Source: JBBSEX01 sp038239345
GTDB taxonomy: Bacteria > Acidobacteriota > Terriglobia > Bryobacterales > Bryobacteraceae
Assembly (NCBI GenBank): GCA_038239345.1
Contig: JBBSEX010000001.1
Location: 496,001 to 560,000, forward strand
Length of the DNA: 64,000 nucleotides
Direction of reading: 5' to 3'
The notes below the pieces were generated by a model that saw only the letters and a program-made list of their open reading frames with translations, did no database searches and was not told where the DNA came from. This document shows positions 59,566 through 64,000 of this stretch, in pieces. Position numbers and translations under genes: made by a program. The first letter of the stretch is position 1, and the number at the start of each line of letters is the position of its first letter.

Positions 59566-61200
59566 ATGGCAGACGTCATCACAACTCCGGTTTCGGTCGG
59601 GACGCCGGCGAGTCGCAAGAACTATCTGAACGCGGAGAAAGGCATCTGGTCGTGGCTCACCACCGTCGATCATAAACGGATCGGCATCATGTACCTGTGC
59701 TGCATCCTGACAGCGTTTCTCCTTGGTGGTGTTTTTGCGCTCCTGATCCGGCTTTCCCTGCTCCATTCCGACCACACGGTATTCGGCAAAAGCGCGATGC
59801 TTACGGCGGATCAGTACAACAAAGTATTTACCCTGCACGGCGCGGTGATGGTGTTTCTCTTTATCATCCCCTCGGTGCCGGCGGCCTTGGGAAACTTTGT
59901 ACTTCCCTTAATGTTAGGGGCGAAAGACGTGGCCTTTCCGCGCTTGAATCTGGCCAGTTGGTACATCTATATGATTGGCGCTACGTTCACGCTGATCGCC
60001 ATGGTTACGGGCGGCGTCGATACCGGCTGGACCTTCTATACGCCCTACAGCACCACGACCAACACGAGCGTGATTTCGATGACCTTCGGAGTGTTCGTCC
60101 TGGGCTTTTCGTCGATCCTCACCGGCATCAACTTCATCGCTACCGTTCATAAATTGCGAGCTCCCGGCATGGGGTGGTTCCAGATGCCACTGTTTATCTG
60201 GGGCATGTATTCCACCGCCCTGATCCAGGTTTTGGCAACCCCTGTGCTCGCGATCACGCTGCTGCTGTTGATCATGGAACGGGCCTTCGGGATCGGCATC
60301 TTCGACTCGAAAATGGGCGGTGACCCGGTGCTCTTTCAGCATTTTTTCTGGTTCTATTCGCATCCCGCCGTGTACATCATGATTCTGCCCGGCATGGCGA
60401 TTATCAGCGAGATCATTCCCACCTTCTCGCAGAAGACGATCTTCGGCTATCGATCCATCGCCTTCTCAAGCGTAGCCATCGCCCTGATCGGGTTCCTGGT
60501 CTGGGGTCATCACATGTTCGTCGCCGGCCAGAGCCAGCTTGCGACGGTGATTTTCTCGGCATTAACCTTCCTTGTGGCGATCCCGTCGGGTATCAAAGTA
60601 TTTAACTGGCTGGCTACTATGTGGCGCGGATCGATTTCGCTGGAAACACCGATGCTTTATGCGATTTCGTTCCTGCTCTTGTTCGCCATCGGCGGCCTTA
60701 CCGGCATCTTCCTCGGCGCGCTTTCCGTCGATGTCCATCTCACCGACACCTATTTCGTGGTGGCTCACTTTCATTACGTCATGATGGGCGGCACGGTAAT
60801 CGCTTTCCTGGGCGGCCTGCATTACTGGTGGCCGAAAATGACGGGGCGGATGTACAACGAGACGCTGGGCCGCATCGCTTGTACGCTGGTTTTCATCGGC
60901 TTCAACGTAACGTTTTTCACGCAATTCCTATTGGGCAGCCGCGGTATGCCGCGACGCTACTATAACTATCTGGATCAATTCCAGCCGCTGCACGCATTTT
61001 CCACTTACGGATCGTGGGTTCTTGGCGCGGGCTTATTCCTGACGCTTGGCTATCTGTTAGCCTCGCTCCGGAAGCCGATGGATGCCCCGGATAATCCCTG
61101 GCACGGGCGTACGCTCGAATGGCAGACGCAGTCTCCGCCCATCGCTCAGAACTTCGAACATGACATCGTACTCGAACACGGCCCGTACGACTATCGCTAA
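59566..61200 (+). CDS. coxA: Cytochrome c oxidase subunit I, A2-type haem-copper oxidase
   Basis: Catalytic subunit of 544 residues with about twelve helices, binding haem a, haem a3 and CuB. The helix VI motif is YSHPAVY (Tyr264, Ser265, His266 to Tyr270). The D-channel glutamate of A1-type enzymes (GHPEVY) is replaced, with the YS pair diagnostic of the A2 type. Other ligand regions are HGAVMVFLFIIPSVPA, WGHHMFVAGQ (CuB histidines) and VAHFHYVMMGG. AAGGA lies about ten bases before the ATG at 59566. A2 enzymes still pump protons by family knowledge. Confidence 0.96.
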   Translation: MADVITTPVSVGTPASRKNYLNAEKGIWSWLTTVDHKRIGIMYLCCILTAFLLGGVFALLIRLSLLHSDHTVFGKSAMLTADQYNKVFTLHGAVMVFLFIIPSVPAALGNFVLPLMLGAKDVAFPRLNLASWYIYMIGATFTLIAMVTGGVDTGWTFYTPYSTTTNTSVISMTFGVFVLGFSSILTGINFIATVHKLRAPGMGWFQMPLFIWGMYSTALIQVLATPVLAITLLLLIMERAFGIGIFDSKMGGDPVLFQHFFWFYSHPAVYIMILPGMAIISEIIPTFSQKTIFGYRSIAFSSVAIALIGFLVWGHHMFVAGQSQLATVIFSALTFLVAIPSGIKVFNWLATMWRGSISLETPMLYAISFLLLFAIGGLTGIFLGALSVDVHLTDTYFVVAHFHYVMMGGTVIAFLGGLHYWWPKMTGRMYNETLGRIACTLVFIGFNVTFFTQFLLGSRGMPRRYYNYLDQFQPLHAFSTYGSWVLGAGLFLTLGYLLASLRKPMDAPDNPWHGRTLEWQTQSPPIAQNFEHDIVLEHGPYDYR

Positions 61201-61223
61201 AATTATAGAGGCGCCCCGCACAT

Positions 61224-61895
61224 ATGAGCACAACCGCGATTGACATCACCGACCATGAGCACGGGCATAACGACCCGGCCCTGCTGCATCATTTCCACAC
61301 CAGGGAACAGCAGTTCGATGCCAGCAAGCTCGGCATGTGGCTGTTTCTGGCAACCGAAATTCTCATGTTCGGCGGGCTCTTCGTCGGCTTTGGTCTGACG
61401 CAGATCGCATATCCTGAGGCGTTTCTGCAGGCTCATCATCATCTGGATAAATCGCTCGGATTTCTAAATACCGTAGTGCTGCTGGTTTCCAGTTTCACCA
61501 TGGTCATGGCCGTGCACTCGGCCAAGACCAATAAGCAAAAAGCGCTGGTTATCAATCTGCTATTAACCATCGGCTGTGCCTGCGTCTTCCTCGTCGTCAA
61601 GTATTTCGAATACGCGCACAAATTTCACGAGGGCCTTCTGCCAGGCAAGTTCTTTACTTATCCCGAAGGGCTGCGCGAACAGTTTCATTTTTTCAGCTTC
61701 TACTTTATGATGACCGGCCTGCACGGCATCCATATCCTGGTTGGAATCGGCGTGCTCACCTGGTTGACCCTCAAAGCCCGGCGGGGCGCCTATTCCAGTG
61801 CCTACTACACGCAGGTCGATCTCGTCGGCCTTTACTGGCATCTGGTCGATCTGGTTTGGATTTATCTGTTTCCGTTGCTATATCTCATCAGCTAA
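61224..61895 (+). CDS. coxC: Cytochrome c oxidase subunit III
   Basis: Integral membrane subunit of 223 residues with about five to seven helices. Typical blocks are KLGMWLFLATEILMFGGLFVGF (about 34-55), FLNTVVLLVSSFTMVMAVHSA, GLHGIHILVGIGVLTWLTL and the closing YWHLVDLVWIYLFPLLYLI. It supports stable turnover of subunit I. It starts 23 bases after coxA. Confidence 0.95.
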   Translation: MSTTAIDITDHEHGHNDPALLHHFHTREQQFDASKLGMWLFLATEILMFGGLFVGFGLTQIAYPEAFLQAHHHLDKSLGFLNTVVLLVSSFTMVMAVHSAKTNKQKALVINLLLTIGCACVFLVVKYFEYAHKFHEGLLPGKFFTYPEGLREQFHFFSFYFMMTGLHGIHILVGIGVLTWLTLKARRGAYSSAYYTQVDLVGLYWHLVDLVWIYLFPLLYLIS

Positions 61896-61907
61896 GGCAA
61901 ACTTCGA

Positions 61908-62354
61908 ATGAGCACCGAACATACAGGCATCGTTACTCCCGCAAACATCACTTCCGCGAACATCACTTCCGCCAACATTGGGCACGCCCATCCCGAACAT
62001 CCGGAAACGAGCGTCAAGACCTACGCCGCCGTACTGGCTGGACTCTTACTTCTAACGTTCATCACTGTCGGCGCATCCTATATCAACTTTGGATCGGGCA
62101 CGGTCAACATCGTGATCGCGCTCGGCATCGCTACCGTCAAAGCTACGCTCGTCGCTCTCTTTTTCATGCACTTGATTCACGACAAGCCAATCAACGCCGT
62201 GGTCATTTCCGCGGGCTTCGTTTTCCTGGGACTGCTGCTGCTTTTCACTCTTACCGACGTTAAGAGCCGGATTGTATACAAAGCTCCTCCGATAGAGAAA
62301 GCCGCTCCCGCCTCCGCCACTACGGGCATGCCTGCCGACGCCGCCCACCACTAG
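61908..62354 (+). CDS. coxD: Cytochrome oxidase subunit IV-type protein (COX4/CyoD-like)
   Basis: Small subunit of 148 residues with three hydrophobic helices (AAVLAGLLLLTFITVGASY, VNIVIALGIATVKATLVALFFMHLI, VVISAGFVFLGLLLLFTL). The helix II block KATLVALFFMHL is characteristic of subunit IV. The N-terminus holds a short DNA repeat encoding NITSA twice, and the C-terminus is an alanine/proline-rich tail. It probably assists assembly of CuB. It is the last gene of the act-cox operon. Confidence 0.92.
   Translation: MSTEHTGIVTPANITSANITSANIGHAHPEHPETSVKTYAAVLAGLLLLTFITVGASYINFGSGTVNIVIALGIATVKATLVALFFMHLIHDKPINAVVISAGFVFLGLLLLFTLTDVKSRIVYKAPPIEKAAPASATTGMPADAAHH
61944..61978 (+). repeat. 15-bp direct repeat inside coxD
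   Basis: Two near-identical 15-base units (AACATCACTTCCGCG, then the same ending in C) plus a partial third encode NITSA-NITSA-NI at the N-terminus. The frame is preserved, so copy number could vary without damage. Confidence 0.9.
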
Positions 62355-62441
62355 GATTTTGCGTACTCGCCGCCGATCTTTCCGCCGTCCAACGTTTACA
62401 GACGTGCGTTACAATGCAAATAGCGAGGTCCTGCTGGCCGT

Positions 62442-63725
62442 ATGAATAGCCGCTTTAAGTTCGTTGTGGTTACATCTTCGACTTTCCTGGTCATTTTCCT
62501 TCTGATCGGCGCTTTGCACGGCAGGAGTGCCACCCCGGAAGATCCCTATCGGCACCTCGCCGTTTACACCGAGGTTCTCTCGCGAATCAAGAGCGAGTAT
62601 GTTGAAGAACCGGACATGAAGAGCGTCACTTTGGGCGCCATCAACGGACTTCTGGAATCGATCGATCCCTACGCCAGCTACTTGAACGCCGATCAGTACA
62701 AGCAATATCAAAAGCAGAAGGACAGTTCCAAGGCGGGTATCGGCCTTGTGCTTGCCAAGCGTTTTGGATACGTGCAAATCATCGATGCCATTCCCGGATC
62801 GCCCGCCGCTAAAGCCGGTTTGGGCACTACCGATATCGTGGAAACAATTAACGGTGTCGCTACTCGCGACATGCCGCTCGCTTTTGCCGACCTACTCCTA
62901 CGCGGGGAAGCCGGGACCTCCGTCGAACTCTCGGTTCTGCGATTCCGCAAGCCTGAGCCGCAGAAGATGACCATCATTCGCGGGGCCATCAAATTTCCCC
63001 CTGTCACATCGAAGATGATGCCCGATCAGGTGGGCGTTATCACGATCATGAGTCTGTCCGCCGGGAACGTCAAAGATGCTTCGGCTAAGATTCAGGCATT
63101 GGAGAAAGAGGGCGCCAAGCGCCTGATCCTCGACCTTCGGCACTCCGCGACTGGAACCCCGGAGGAAGGTATCCAACTGGCGAATTTATTCCTCGACAAA
63201 GGCCTGATTACCTATACGCAAGGCCAGAAAGCCGGCCGCCAGAACATCGATGCCGTTCCCGCGCAAGCCATTACCAAGCTTCCACTCGTTGTAATCACCA
63301 ATCGCGGCACGGCCGATGGCGCGGAAGTCACCGCCGCTGCCCTGCTGGACGACAAGCGGGCCGAAGTGGTGGGCGAGCGTACCTACGGGGACGCGGCGAT
63401 CCGCAAGACGATCAACATGGATGACGGAAGCGCGGTGATCCTGTCGATTGCGAAATACTATTCCCCCAGTGGCAAATCGATTCAGGACAATGGCGTGACA
63501 CCATCGGTGGCTGTTGCCGAGGTGGACAATACGCCTACCGATCCTGAAGACGAGACCGTGCCTGAGAAGCAACCGGATACTCCGAAAGCGGGTGACGATC
63601 CGATGCTGAAGAAAGCAATTGAAGTGGTTACCAAGGGCATAATCGCGTCCGCCGCCCATCCTGGCGCGAAAGCCGAATCCGCTCCGGGGATGACGCCCTT
63701 GCACATCCCCGTTCCGCAACAGTAG
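62442..63725 (+). CDS. S41 C-terminal-processing-protease-like protein lacking the catalytic dyad
   Basis: Exported protein of 427 residues with a membrane anchor/signal (about 8-27), a PDZ domain (AKRFGYVQIIDAIPGSPAAKAGL, about 105-180) and an S41 peptidase-like domain. The usual catalytic serine motif (N-x-G-S/T-A-S-A-S-E) reads NRGTADGAE (287-295), with Asp292 and Ala294 where the serines belong. The catalytic Lys motif (T-F-G-K-G) reads TYGDAAI, with Asp317 in place of Lys. Proteolysis by the standard mechanism is therefore unlikely. It may bind peptides through the PDZ domain or use another mechanism. A possible -10 (TACAAT, 62410-62415) is upstream. fmdB follows after five bases. Confidence 0.82.
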   Translation: MNSRFKFVVVTSSTFLVIFLLIGALHGRSATPEDPYRHLAVYTEVLSRIKSEYVEEPDMKSVTLGAINGLLESIDPYASYLNADQYKQYQKQKDSSKAGIGLVLAKRFGYVQIIDAIPGSPAAKAGLGTTDIVETINGVATRDMPLAFADLLLRGEAGTSVELSVLRFRKPEPQKMTIIRGAIKFPPVTSKMMPDQVGVITIMSLSAGNVKDASAKIQALEKEGAKRLILDLRHSATGTPEEGIQLANLFLDKGLITYTQGQKAGRQNIDAVPAQAITKLPLVVITNRGTADGAEVTAAALLDDKRAEVVGERTYGDAAIRKTINMDDGSAVILSIAKYYSPSGKSIQDNGVTPSVAVAEVDNTPTDPEDETVPEKQPDTPKAGDDPMLKKAIEVVTKGIIASAAHPGAKAESAPGMTPLHIPVPQQ

Positions 63726-63730
63726 AAACT

Positions 63731-64000
63731 ATGCCTCTATATGAATACCGGTGCGAGAAATGTGGAGAACGGTTCGAAGTGATTCAGAAGTTCTCCGACG
63801 CACCCCTTACAGTTCACGTGAAGTGTGGAGGCGGGGCGCTTGAAAAGTTAATCTCTCTGCCGACTTTTCAGCTAAAAGGAACCGGTTGGTACGCCACCGA
63901 TTACGCCAAAGGAAATGGCTCGGCACCGCCCAAGCAAGCTGAGAAGTCCGAATCTTCGAACGACAAATCTGCAACGGCGGAAAGTTCTCCCAACACCGAT
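63731..64000 (+). CDS. FmdB family zinc ribbon protein, partial at window end
   Basis: First 90 codons of a gene running off the window. It opens MPLYEYRCEKCGERFEVIQK, the FmdB/CxxC zinc ribbon signature. The first knuckle is CEKC. The second, normally Cys-x2-Cys, reads HVKC (His-x2-Cys), a conservative change that could still hold zinc. Then ALEKLISLPTFQLKGTGWYATDYAK matches the family exactly. A low-complexity Ser/Lys/Glu-rich tail follows. The family's role is poorly defined, with putative regulators of formamidase or amide metabolism named historically. Confidence 0.93.
   Translation, partial: MPLYEYRCEKCGERFEVIQKFSDAPLTVHVKCGGGALEKLISLPTFQLKGTGWYATDYAKGNGSAPPKQAEKSESSNDKSATAESSPNTD

Noticed and set aside
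1..64000. tRNA or rRNA genes and insertion sequences
   Set aside because: No cloverleaf-like gene, rRNA conserved segment, transposase or terminal inverted repeat was recognised by eye. A tRNAscan-type search would be needed to exclude a tRNA fully.

Overview
The window looks like chromosomal DNA from an acidobacterium of the Solibacter/Bryobacter group. Three secreted proteins (2138-3919, 10499-12427, 18442-19242) end in the TIGR03437 domain, which is strongly expanded in that lineage. Other fits are moderate-to-high GC, many secreted M13/M14/M48 peptidases, an Alternative Complex III plus caa3 oxidase operon, and ATGA-type start/stop overlaps. The taxonomic call is inference from gene content. 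No rRNA, tRNA, insertion sequence, phage gene or CRISPR array was seen. Coding density is very high; no gap exceeds 300 bases, the longest being about 255 bases upstream of the sigma factor at 32880.

Layout. 1-5.6 kb: partial M48 peptidase, class V aminotransferase, secreted TIGR03118/TIGR03437 protein, TRIC-type channel, rsmI. 5.7-10.4 kb: JAMM-like membrane protein with a lost zinc His, modBC, a tandem pair of small exported proteins, DUF2071 protein. 10.5-15.4 kb: secreted TIGR03437 protein and a large M14 peptidase. 15.4-18.2 kb: lutABC lactate oxidation operon. 18.2-25.4 kb: small unknown gene, third TIGR03437 protein, membrane protein, the ATP-grasp/alpha-E/transglutaminase triad, lysoplasmalogenase with a non-canonical start, orphan ExbD, tag. 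25.4-32.6 kb: sugar isomerase, Gfo/Idh/MocA oxidoreductase, thrB, def, a pseudokinase fused to a TonB-like domain, TIM-barrel isomerase, membrane protein. 32.7-34.2 kb: ECF sigma and anti-sigma pair behind a good extended -10 promoter. 34.2-49.6 kb: a long minus-strand run holding an M13 peptidase, a hybrid histidine kinase that has lost its phosphorylation sites, HAD phosphatase, methyltransferase, glycosyltransferase, FAD disulfide reductase, a PaoABC-type periplasmic molybdenum aldehyde oxidase with its XdhC maturation factor, and a sensor kinase with an unusual receiver-XRE regulator. 49.7-62.4 kb: actABCDEF, a small membrane protein, sco, coxBACD. 62.4-64 kb: S41-like protein lacking its catalytic dyad, and a partial FmdB zinc ribbon gene.

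How it works together. The right third is an aerobic respiratory module. ACIII takes electrons from quinol and an A2-type caa3 oxidase passes them to oxygen. LutABC probably feeds electrons from lactate, and the Pao-type enzyme detoxifies aldehydes using molybdenum that ModBC may import. The sensor kinase/receiver-XRE pair lies between the aldehyde oxidase and respiratory operons and could control either.

The most striking theme is pseudoenzymes. Four multidomain proteins keep their family architecture but have lost catalytic residues: a JAMM-like protein (5699), a Ser/Thr pseudokinase-TonB fusion (29638), a fully degenerate hybrid histidine kinase (36253) and an S41 protease-like protein (62442).
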